Part shown: piece after piece, positions 1-5,922 of the stretch
Position numbering within the stretch: position 1 is the stretch's first letter
How the letters are laid out: each line of letters opens with the position of its first letter
Assembly: GCA_030615975.1 (NCBI GenBank)
Contig: JAUWYH010000066.1
Span: forward strand, 1 to 7,698
Source of the DNA: Candidatus Aminicenantota bacterium
GTDB lineage: Bacteria > Acidobacteriota > Aminicenantia > Aminicenantales > Aminicenantaceae
DNA length: 7,698 bases
Direction: 5' to 3'
Made by a program: the position numbers and the translations under genes
Notes under the pieces: model-generated
Database searches by the model: none
The model's input: only the letters and a program-made list of their open reading frames with translations
What the model was told of the DNA's origin: nothing

Positions 1-365
1 ACGAAGCAGCTGAATTCCAAGGAGGTGTTGGTACTGCGGGAAGTGCAAATATCGGAAAGCGTTATGCTATGTTTGAAGCCATTCACGGCTCTGCACCCCG
101 GATGGTCAGAGAAGGTCGAGCTCAATATGCAGACCCATGCAGCATGATTCGCGCTTTAGCCTTCCTTATCAACCATATCGGGTATCCAGAAAAAGCTAAA
201 AACTTGGAAATGGCTTTAGACATCTGCGGTCAGTATGAAAAAAAATTGGCGATCACCGGGCGATCCAATGGAGTCACAGGAGCAGAATATGCAAGCTATC
301 TTATGGAAACTCTTAAAGATCCAGATCTGAAGGAAAAGTGGGAAAGTTACAGGGAAAAGGAGTGA
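1..365 (+). CDS. icd: Isocitrate dehydrogenase, C-terminal fragment (5' end outside window)
   Basis: This is the 3' part of a beta-decarboxylating dehydrogenase that oxidises isocitrate to 2-oxoglutarate and CO2 in the TCA cycle, in the cytoplasm. The frame is open from base 3, before the first internal ATG at 69, so the gene enters from the left and about 120 codons are visible. The family signature is plain: a glycine-rich GGVGTAGSANIG stretch, then the coenzyme loop FEAIHGSAPRM, then YADPCSMIRA and the helix ALAFLINHIGYPEKA. E. coli Icd has Lys344-Tyr345 after HGTAP; here the pair is Arg-Met, whereas NAD-type relatives carry Asp. This leans towards NADP but does not settle it. Isopropylmalate or homoisocitrate dehydrogenase are the alternatives. 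The C-terminal sequence and the neighbouring mdh, fumarase and sucCD favour isocitrate dehydrogenase. The stop is TGA at 363-365, inside a probable terminator hairpin. Confidence 0.85.
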   Translation, partial: EAAEFQGGVGTAGSANIGKRYAMFEAIHGSAPRMVREGRAQYADPCSMIRALAFLINHIGYPEKAKNLEMALDICGQYEKKLAITGRSNGVTGAEYASYLMETLKDPDLKEKWESYREKE

Positions 366-387
366 TCTCCTTTCGATGTTCTTTTTT
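356..387 (+). terminator. Probable intrinsic terminator overlapping the icd stop codon
   Basis: AAAGGAG (356-362) and CTCCTTT (367-373) form a perfect 7-bp stem with a 4-base loop, TGAT, that contains the icd stop codon. A T-rich run, TTCTTTTTT, follows at 379-387 after a 5-base spacer (CGATG). The stem is short and the T-run does not follow it directly, so termination may be partial. It would separate the icd transcript from mdh. Confidence 0.5.
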
Positions 388-550
388 GACTCATGAATCG
401 CTATGAATTATGTTCAGCATAAAAAATTTCAGTCTTTTCCTCTCGATCTGATGCCTCAAACACCAAAAGAGCAAAAGAGGCGGATGGGAAAGAAAGTTAA
501 AAACAAAAAAGCTTTATTTGCTTTATTTTAGGTATTATTCAATATTTAAT
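388..550 (+). promoter_or_regulatory. AT-rich icd-mdh intergenic region, likely mdh promoter and leader
   Basis: The spacer after the icd terminator becomes very AT-rich from about 497 to 550. A TATTAT hexamer at 533-538 could serve as a -10 element, but no convincing -35 lies 16-18 bases upstream of it. Two tandem 9-base copies of GCTTTATTT occupy 511-519 and 520-528. A 42-codon open frame (403-531) crosses the region but has no ribosome binding site. The promoter role is inferred from the upstream terminator and the strong mdh start site. Confidence 0.3.
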
Positions 551-563
551 AGGAGGTATTATA

Positions 564-1490
564 ATGAGAAAAAAAATAACTGTTATTGGAGCTGGCCATG
601 TTGGAGAAGTGACTGCCTTCAAAATTGCTGAAAAAGAATTAGGTGATGTTATCCTGCTGGATATCATCGAAGACATGCCCATAGGAAAAGGTCTGGATAT
701 GCTCGAAGGCGGACCTGTCGGGAAATATGATACAAGTATAAGAGGTACAAATTCCTATGCAGATACAGCAAATTCCGATATAGTCGTGATTACTGCCGGA
801 ATCCCAAGAAAGCCGGGGATGAGTCGTGATGAGTTGGTCGGGACAAATTTCGGAATTGTTAAGTCTGTAACAGAAAACGTGATTGAATATTCTCCAAATG
901 CCATACTCCTTGTGGTCTCCAACCCTCTTGATGCTATGGTTTATACAGCTTTTAAAGTCAGCGGATTCCCAAAAAATAAAGTATTTGGTATGGCAGGAAT
1001 ACTCGACACAACTCGCTTTAGAGCGTTCATTTCCATGGAGCTTAACGTTTCTGTTGAAAACATCCAAGCTATGGTTCTTGGAGGCCATGGAGACACCATG
1101 GTTCCGATTGCTCGCTACACCACAGTTGCTGGAATCCCTCTTACACATTTTCTCCCCCAAGAAAGGATTGATGCAATAATCGATAGAACTAGAAAAGGCG
1201 GCGGGGAGATCGTCAAGTATCTCAAAACCGGAAGTGCTTACTATGCGCCTTCTTTGGCTGTTACTGAGATGGTCGAATCTGTTGTCAAGGACAAGAAAAA
1301 AATATTGCCCTGCGCAGCCTATCTTGAAGGAGAATATGGCATTAACGATCTTTATTTTGGAGTCCCCATTAAATTAGGCATTAATGGTGTCGAGGAAATC
1401 ATAAAGTTAGACCTTACAGATGAAGAGAAAGAAGCCATCAAAAACTCAGAGGCCGCGGTACGTAATGTTATAGACTTGCTAAAGTTTTAA
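564..1490 (+). CDS. mdh: Malate dehydrogenase (LDH-like type, NAD-dependent)
   Basis: This cytoplasmic TCA enzyme interconverts malate and oxaloacetate. The 308-residue length is usual for the LDH-like MDH group. The Rossmann motif GAGHVG is at residues 9-14. Asp33, at the end of the second strand (LLDI), indicates NAD rather than NADP. The substrate loop IPRKPGMSR (80-88) carries Arg82 and Arg88; an arginine at the Arg82 position marks malate rather than lactate dehydrogenases. Asn120 (VSNPLD), Asp148 and Arg151 (LDTTRF) and the catalytic His175 (GGHGD) complete the active site. The start is ATG 564, with a strong AGGAGGT (551-557) six bases upstream. The fumarase beta gene begins 5 bases after its TAA stop, so the two are almost certainly cotranscribed and perform consecutive steps (fumarate to malate to oxaloacetate). 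No frameshift or missing catalytic residue is seen. Confidence 0.95.
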   Translation: MRKKITVIGAGHVGEVTAFKIAEKELGDVILLDIIEDMPIGKGLDMLEGGPVGKYDTSIRGTNSYADTANSDIVVITAGIPRKPGMSRDELVGTNFGIVKSVTENVIEYSPNAILLVVSNPLDAMVYTAFKVSGFPKNKVFGMAGILDTTRFRAFISMELNVSVENIQAMVLGGHGDTMVPIARYTTVAGIPLTHFLPQERIDAIIDRTRKGGGEIVKYLKTGSAYYAPSLAVTEMVESVVKDKKKILPCAAYLEGEYGINDLYFGVPIKLGINGVEEIIKLDLTDEEKEAIKNSEAAVRNVIDLLKF

Positions 1491-1495
1491 GAAGA

Positions 1496-2050
1496 ATGGC
1501 CGAACACCGAATAGAAACACCAGTTTCAGATGAAGAAGTCGCAAAAATTCAGGCTGGAGATAGAGTATTCATCACCGGTTACCTTTACACCGGTAGAGAC
1601 TCTGCTCATAAAAAACTTATAGAACTTGTTCAAGAAGGCAAAGAACTCCCTATAGATGTTAAAGGTCAATTCATCTATTATGTTGGCCCTACTCCTGCTC
1701 GTCCGGGAAAGCCTATTGGTTCTGCCGGCCCGACCACAAGCTACAGGATGGACTCCTTTGCCCCAACTCTTCATTCTCTCGGCTTAAAGGGGACGATCGG
1801 AAAAGGATCAAGGAGCGAGGAAGTCAAAGAATCTTTAAAAAAGCACAAGGCTGTATATCTTGCTGCAGTCGGAGGTGCAGGAGCTCTTATCTCGAAGAGT
1901 ATCGAAGATTCTGAAGTCATTGCTTATCCGGAGCTAGGTCCTGAAGCGATTAGAAAGGTCAAAGTCAAAGATTTTCCCTGTATCGTCATCAATGATATGT
2001 ATGGTGGAGACCTCTACGAAGAAGGTAAAAAGAAGTATCAAAAGAGTTAA
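1496..2050 (+). CDS. Class I fumarate hydratase, beta (C-terminal) subunit
   Basis: This is the beta subunit of the two-subunit iron-sulfur fumarase, which hydrates fumarate to L-malate. In fused class I fumarases the same sequence forms the C-terminal domain. At 184 residues it has the usual length. Conserved blocks are TGRDSAHK (32-39), IYYVGPTPA (60-68), GSAGPTTSYRMD (75-86) and IGKG (101-104). Arg34, Thr80, Arg84 and Lys103 fall where fumarase structures place substrate-binding residues. The [4Fe-4S] cysteines belong to the alpha subunit, which is not in this window. The L-tartrate dehydratase beta subunit is a close homologue, but the adjacent mdh supports fumarase. The start is ATG 1496; upstream there is only a weak AAGAAG, so translation is probably coupled to mdh, which ends 5 bases earlier. 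It is odd that alpha is not the immediate neighbour. Confidence 0.88.
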   Translation: MAEHRIETPVSDEEVAKIQAGDRVFITGYLYTGRDSAHKKLIELVQEGKELPIDVKGQFIYYVGPTPARPGKPIGSAGPTTSYRMDSFAPTLHSLGLKGTIGKGSRSEEVKESLKKHKAVYLAAVGGAGALISKSIEDSEVIAYPELGPEAIRKVKVKDFPCIVINDMYGGDLYEEGKKKYQKS

Positions 2051-2199
2051 AGTTCAGCTGAAACCAAACTCAATATTTCATATTTTGCTTCTTTTTGCCT
2101 ATTTTTGAATCTATATTGGGGCTAAAAAACATCTTCCGTTCACTGTAAAAGGATTTAAGGAGAGACGATAGAAATTCATTCTATAAAAGGAAAAAAACA
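2051..2199 (+). promoter_or_regulatory. fumarase beta-sucC spacer with hairpin before the sucC RBS
   Basis: No gene is visible in these 149 bases. ATAGAA (2168-2173) and TTCTAT (2179-2184) form a perfect 6-bp stem with a 5-base loop. The stem ends directly against the sucC Shine-Dalgarno AAAAGGA (2185-2191), which is 8 bases before ATG 2200. A second purine run, AAGGAG (2157-2162), has no start codon at a useful distance. The T-rich stretch at 2083-2106 has no credible GC-rich stem before it, so I do not call a terminator. I could not define a promoter. The hairpin is weak (AT-rich) and its role is unproven. Confidence 0.3.
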
Positions 2200-3372
2200 A
2201 TGAAAATTCATGAGTATCAGGCTAAACAAATCCTTTATAAGTATGGCGTCAGAATTCCAAAGGGAGAGGTGGCTGAGACACCATCCAAAGCTCGGGAAAT
2301 TGCCGAAAGGATAGGCCCCAATGTCGTCCTCAAAGCACAAGTTCACGCCGGTGGAAGAGGAAAAGGAGGGGGAATCAAGCTTGTTAGCAGTGCTCAAGAA
2401 GCAGAGAAGATCGCTCAGGAAATGATCGGCATGACTCTTTTCACCCACCAAACAGGCCCTGAAGGAAAACTTGTGAAAAGAATTCTAGTGGAAGAAGCTC
2501 TTGATATAACACGAGAGCTTTATGTTGGGATAGTTGTTGACAGGGCAAAAGAAGCCCCTGTTGTCATGGCTTCATCGGAGGGAGGAGTGGAGATAGAAAA
2601 AGTAGCAGCTGAAACGCCGGAGCTAATTTTCAAAGAATATGTAAATCCTGCCGCTGGATTTTTAGGGTTTCAGGCCAGGAACTTAGCTTTCAAGCTTGGA
2701 CTTGGAGGCGAAACCTTTAAACAAGCCGTAAAATTTATCTTAAGCCTCTATAAAGCCTTTGAAGCCACAGATGCTTCTTTGGCAGAAATTAACCCCCTTC
2801 TCATAACAAAAAAAGGAAATGTCCTTGCTCTGGATGCCAAAATGAATTTTGATGACAATGCTCTCCCCCGTCATCCTGAAATTAAGGAGATGAGAGATTT
2901 GGATGAAGAAGACCCCTTAGAAGTCGAAGCTTCAAAGTACAATTTAAACTATATCAAACTCGATGGAAATGTGGGTTGCATGGTCAATGGAGCAGGTTTA
3001 GCGATGGCGACGATGGATATCATCATGCACTCAGGCAGTATGCCTGCCAATTTCTTAGATGTTGGAGGAGGCGTTTCAGAAGAAGCAGTGAAGAATGCTT
3101 TTGAAATACTCGTCTCAGATCAGGATGTTAAAGCCGCGTTGATCAACATTTTTGGCGGGATTGTCCGCTGTGATCTGGTGGCGAATGGCATTGTCAAGGC
3201 TGCCAAAGAAATCGGGCTTAAGGTTCCAATGGTCGTCAGATTGGAAGGAACAAACGTCGATCTTGGGAAAAAAATCTTAAAAGAATCTGGACTTGCATTT
3301 TACCCGGCAGCGAACATGAAAGAGGCAGCTGAAAAGGTTGTTCCTTTAGCCAAACAACAAGAAAGGAGCTGA
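2200..3372 (+). CDS. sucC: Succinyl-CoA synthetase (ADP/GDP-forming), beta subunit
   Basis: This is the beta subunit of the enzyme interconverting succinyl-CoA + NDP + phosphate and succinate + CoA + NTP, the substrate-level phosphorylation step of the TCA cycle. The 390 residues match the usual length of about 385-390. The start MKIHEYQAKQIL is the family's canonical N-terminus. The ATP-grasp region has the glycine-rich loop HAGGRGKGGG (49-58) and the metal-binding AEINPL (195-200) followed by Asp212. The C-terminal ligase domain shows GNVGCMVNGAGLAMATMD (256-273), DVGGG (287-291) and NIFGGIVRCD (316-325), which contact the phosphohistidine of the alpha subunit. ATP or GTP preference cannot be read reliably. 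AAAAGGA at 2185-2191 supports ATG 2200. The last codons hold the sucD ribosome binding site, so the two subunits are translated as a pair. Confidence 0.96.
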   Translation: MKIHEYQAKQILYKYGVRIPKGEVAETPSKAREIAERIGPNVVLKAQVHAGGRGKGGGIKLVSSAQEAEKIAQEMIGMTLFTHQTGPEGKLVKRILVEEALDITRELYVGIVVDRAKEAPVVMASSEGGVEIEKVAAETPELIFKEYVNPAAGFLGFQARNLAFKLGLGGETFKQAVKFILSLYKAFEATDASLAEINPLLITKKGNVLALDAKMNFDDNALPRHPEIKEMRDLDEEDPLEVEASKYNLNYIKLDGNVGCMVNGAGLAMATMDIIMHSGSMPANFLDVGGGVSEEAVKNAFEILVSDQDVKAALINIFGGIVRCDLVANGIVKAAKEIGLKVPMVVRLEGTNVDLGKKILKESGLAFYPAANMKEAAEKVVPLAKQQERS

Positions 3373-3374
3373 AA

Positions 3375-4244
3375 ATGAGCATATTGATTGATGAGAAAAC
3401 GCGTGTTGTGGTTCAAGGAATAACAGGAGGAGAAGGGACTTTCCATACTCAACGGATGCAAGAATACGGAACAAAAGTTATTGCAGGTGTCACTCCTGGC
3501 AAAGGAGGACAGACACATCTTGGTGTTCCTGTTTTCAATTCGGTTGCAGAAGCAGTTGAAAAAGAAGGAGCTAACGCCTCTGCTATTTTTGTACCTGCCT
3601 TTTTTGCTGCCGATGCCATCATGGAGGCTGCAGATGCAGGTATTCAGGTCATTGTCTGTATCACAGAAGGAATCCCCACTTTTGATATGATAAAAGCCAA
3701 GCAATTCCTTAAGGGAAAACGTTGTTCCCTTATTGGGCCGAATACTCCTGGGATCATATCCCCAGGAAAATGTAAAATTGGGATCATGCCTGGTCATATC
3801 CATACTCCCGGAACTGTCGGCATAATCTCCCGTTCTGGCACGTTAACCTACGAAGCTGTAGACCAGGTCACAAGCCTAGGAATTGGTCAATCAACAGCTG
3901 TCGGAATTGGTGGCGATCCAATCGTCGGTTTATCATTTACTGAGCTTTTAAAATTATTTAAAGAAGACGATGGGACTGAGGCTGTTATTCTCATCGGAGA
4001 GATTGGAGGAACAGCCGAAGAAGAGGCGGCTGAATACATCAATAAAGAATTCCAGAAACCTGTAGTAAGCTTTATTGCCGGACAGACTGCTCCTCCTGGA
4101 AGAAGAATGGGCCATGCCGGTGCAATCATCGCCGGAGGAAAGGGAACAGCAAAAGAAAAAATGGAGGCGCTCGATAAAGCTGGAGTCCATGTGGCCAAGA
4201 GCCCAGCCGAAATTGGACAAAAGGTCAAAGATGTTCTAAGATGA
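3375..4244 (+). CDS. sucD: Succinyl-CoA synthetase (ADP/GDP-forming), alpha subunit
   Basis: This is the alpha subunit and partner of SucC. It binds CoA and carries the histidine that is transiently phosphorylated. At 289 residues it has the usual length. The N-terminal CoA-binding Rossmann domain shows GITGGEGTFH (15-24) and VTPGKGGQTHLGVPVF (39-54). The GPNTPGIISPG segment (121-131) and the phosphate-site loop SRSGTLTYE (152-160) follow. The catalytic His247 lies in GRRMGHAGAII (242-252), matching His246 of E. coli. The start is ATG 3375, with AAAGGAG (3362-3368) inside the end of sucC and only two bases after the sucC TGA. The TGA stop (4242-4244) is followed by 17 stop-free codons in the same frame leading into the PHP gene. 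No abnormality is seen in the protein itself. Confidence 0.97.
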   Translation: MSILIDEKTRVVVQGITGGEGTFHTQRMQEYGTKVIAGVTPGKGGQTHLGVPVFNSVAEAVEKEGANASAIFVPAFFAADAIMEAADAGIQVIVCITEGIPTFDMIKAKQFLKGKRCSLIGPNTPGIISPGKCKIGIMPGHIHTPGTVGIISRSGTLTYEAVDQVTSLGIGQSTAVGIGGDPIVGLSFTELLKLFKEDDGTEAVILIGEIGGTAEEEAAEYINKEFQKPVVSFIAGQTAPPGRRMGHAGAIIAGGKGTAKEKMEALDKAGVHVAKSPAEIGQKVKDVLR

Positions 4245-4274
4245 ATCATTACGGAACGAAAAGCAATAAGAAAA

Positions 4275-4293
4275 GGAAAAGGACAGTTTTTCC
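4275..4293 (+). promoter_or_regulatory. Hairpin over the ribosome binding site of the PHP gene
   Basis: GGAAAA (4275-4280) and TTTTCC (4288-4293) are perfect complements around a 7-base loop, GGACAGT, ending two bases before ATG 4296. The only Shine-Dalgarno-like purines (AAAAGGA, 4277-4283) lie in the 5' arm and loop. Their spacing to the ATG is long (12 bases) unless the hairpin folds. The element may lower or tune translation relative to sucD. It lacks a following T-run and so is not a terminator. Confidence 0.3.
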
Positions 4294-4295
4294 AA

Positions 4296-4985
4296 ATGCC
4301 ACAAATATTAAAGGTTGACCTTCACACTCATACAGCAGAAGACCCTTACGAGAAAATAAATTACAACGCCTGCCAGCTCATCGATAGAGCGAGCAAAGAA
4401 GGATATGATGTTCTCGCCATCACTAATCATGACACAATAACCTACAACAAAGAATTAGCAGAATACGCCAGAGAGAAAGGAATCCTTCTTATCCCTGGCA
4501 CAGAAGCCCAATTTTCCAACAAGCACGTGCTGATTATAAACCCAGGATTCAAAGAAGTTCCTTTAGGAAAGCAACTGAAATATCTTGGAAAAATAAAGAG
4601 AGCTACATCTCTCATTATCGCTCCTCATCCTTTTTTTCCTAGTTCTATATCATTAAAATCGGATTTTCTCTCTCATTTCTCCTTGTTTGACGCGATCGAA
4701 TTTTCCCATTACTATAATCATGTCATAAATTGCAATAAAAAGGCTGCCCAAGTGGCTTACGACTCCAAAATGCCTTTAATAGGCTCTTCAGATTGCCATT
4801 CTCTCTGGCAGTTTGGAACAACCTATTCTCTTGTCAAGGCCAAGAAAGAGACTTTCTCAATAATTGAAGCTATAAAAAAAGGGGAAATTGAAGTCAGCAC
4901 AACTCCTCTTTCCCTGATTTCTATGGCTAGAATTGCCATAAACTCCTTTTGGGGAAGAAAGTTAAAAGTTTCTTTCAGACTGTAA
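4296..4985 (+). CDS. PHP-domain metal-dependent phosphoesterase family protein
   Basis: This is a 229-residue stand-alone PHP (polymerase and histidinol phosphatase) domain protein, predicted to be a cytoplasmic phosphoesterase; its substrate is unknown. The metal-binding motifs are in the standard order: DLHTHT (8-13; His10, His12), TNHD (43-46; His45, Asp46), Glu70 in PGTE, His111 in APHPFF and the last motif GSSDCH (163-168; Asp166, His168). The protein is short and has no polymerase or other extra domain, no signal peptide and no membrane segment. Family members include histidinol phosphatase, nucleoside 3',5'-bisphosphate phosphatases of the YciV/RNase AM type, and many uncharacterised proteins; nothing here picks one. 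It starts 51 bases after sucD in the same direction and reading frame and is probably cotranscribed with it. Its start site is less certain than others here because the Shine-Dalgarno is weakly placed, but DLHTHT near the N-terminus fits ATG 4296. Confidence 0.85.
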   Translation: MPQILKVDLHTHTAEDPYEKINYNACQLIDRASKEGYDVLAITNHDTITYNKELAEYAREKGILLIPGTEAQFSNKHVLIINPGFKEVPLGKQLKYLGKIKRATSLIIAPHPFFPSSISLKSDFLSHFSLFDAIEFSHYYNHVINCNKKAAQVAYDSKMPLIGSSDCHSLWQFGTTYSLVKAKKETFSIIEAIKKGEIEVSTTPLSLISMARIAINSFWGRKLKVSFRL

Positions 4986-4990
4986 TCTCT

Positions 4991-5015
4991 CTCCTGAGAA
5001 AAATTTTATCAGGAG
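4991..5015 (+). repeat. Inverted repeat between PHP and MBL genes
   Basis: CTCCTGA (4991-4997) and TCAGGAG (5009-5015) are a perfect 7-bp inverted repeat around an 11-base A/T loop (4998-5008) that itself contains AAAATTTT. No T-run follows, so this is not a classical terminator. It could be an RNA processing or stabilising hairpin, or an operator ahead of the MBL gene. Confidence 0.35.
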
Positions 5016-5042
5016 TGAAATATAAGTTTGAGGAGGGTTCTG

Positions 5043-5915
5043 ATGAAAAATGCTTCAAAGATCATTTTTTCTTCGTTGCTTATCTTATTCTTCTCTTTGT
5101 TATCTTTCACAGCCCAGCAACAGCCTGCTCCTGTTAAAGCATCCCAAGTCAAAGGAACTATCTATGAAGTGAAAGGTGGACGCGGAGCTAATTGCGGATT
5201 TATCATTGGAGAAAAAGAAGTTTTGGTAATAGATGCCAAGATGGATAAAGAATCAGCCGAACTTATGATTGCTGAAGTTAAAAAATTGACTTCCAATCCT
5301 ATAAAATATTTGGTTCTTACCCATAGCGATGGTGACCATGTCAATGGTCTTGTTGGCTTCTCCAAAGGGATAAACATTGTAGCCCATCACCAAACCAGAA
5401 AACACATGGATGAGGCTTTTAAAGAGCCTGAGCAAAGGCTTTATCTCCCAAACCAAACCTTTTCTAAAAAGCTAAAATTGTATTTAGGAAATAAAGTGAT
5501 TAAGTTGTTCCACTTCGGTCCTGCCCACACAAACGGCGATGTTGTTGTCTATTTCCCTGATGAAAAAATGGCGTTTCTCGGTGATCTTCTTTTTCTTGGA
5601 AGAGATCCTTTAATCCACCGCCACAAAAATGGAAGCTCTTTCGGATTGGTTAAAACGCTAAAGGCTGTCTTGGAGTTAGATGCAGACACTTTTGTCCATG
5701 GTCACGGGGATATTGCTCAGCGAAGCGATATAGAAGGAGTGATAAAATCTCTTGAAGAGAAGCAGACGAAAATCAAAGCTCTTATTGAAGAGGGTAAATC
5801 CTTAGAAGACATTAAGAAAATTTTTAAGGTGGAAGACCGGCCCGCTCGCCCTGGAAGACGGCGCTGGTTGAGTCTTGTAGAAGTTATCTATCTCGAGATC
5901 ACTGAGAAAAAATAA
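5043..5915 (+). CDS. Exported metallo-beta-lactamase (MBL) fold hydrolase
   Basis: This is a 290-residue MBL-fold metal-dependent hydrolase, predicted to be secreted. The start is ATG 5043 because a strong AGGAGGG (5031-5037) sits just upstream; an in-frame TTG at 5028 would place that ribosome binding site inside the gene. The N-terminus is a signal peptide: MKNASK, a hydrophobic core at about 7-20, then likely cleavage near SFTA-QQ (21-26), with no lipobox. The fold shows NCGFIIGEKEVLVIDAKM (50-67), the metal motif THSDGDHVNG (93-102; His94, Asp96, Asp98, His99), AHTNGD (161-166; His162), LGDLLF (179-184; Asp181) and HGHGD (219-223). The second histidine of canonical HxHxDH is Asp here. The C-terminal 60 residues are helical and charged, with RPARPGRRRW near 267-275. 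The substrate is unknown; nothing marks it as a true beta-lactamase. It is probably distally cotranscribed with the PHP gene. Confidence 0.85.
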   Translation: MKNASKIIFSSLLILFFSLLSFTAQQQPAPVKASQVKGTIYEVKGGRGANCGFIIGEKEVLVIDAKMDKESAELMIAEVKKLTSNPIKYLVLTHSDGDHVNGLVGFSKGINIVAHHQTRKHMDEAFKEPEQRLYLPNQTFSKKLKLYLGNKVIKLFHFGPAHTNGDVVVYFPDEKMAFLGDLLFLGRDPLIHRHKNGSSFGLVKTLKAVLELDADTFVHGHGDIAQRSDIEGVIKSLEEKQTKIKALIEEGKSLEDIKKIFKVEDRPARPGRRRWLSLVEVIYLEITEKK

Positions 5916-5922
5916 ATCTCAC

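Noticed and set aside
639..1160. 173-codon open frame on the minus strand inside mdh
   Set aside because: It lies wholly antisense to a clearly real gene, has no ribosome binding site, and its translation (many Cys, Ser, His) resembles no family I know.
2053..2106. Terminator after the fumarase beta gene, suggested by the 10-base palindrome TTCAGCTGAA and T-runs
   Set aside because: The palindrome has no loop, and the other pairings (TGAAA/TTTCA, AATAT/ATATT) are short and AT-only, so none makes a credible terminator stem.
3300..3803. 167-codon open frame on the minus strand across the sucC-sucD junction
   Set aside because: It is antisense to two intact conserved genes and its composition is that of a shadow frame.
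3887..4249. 120-codon minus-strand frame within sucD
   Set aside because: It is a shadow of sucD codon bias, with no independent start signal and no recognisable domain.
4241..4318. 25-codon frame overlapping the sucD stop as a separate small gene
   Set aside because: Its composition (runs of Lys/Arg from A-rich DNA) and its overlap with the PHP start make chance more likely; it is mentioned only as part of the junction finding.
5028..5042. TTG 5028 as the start of the MBL protein
   Set aside because: It would place the strong AGGAGGG ribosome binding site inside the coding region and add MRRVL before a well-formed signal peptide; ATG 5043 is better.
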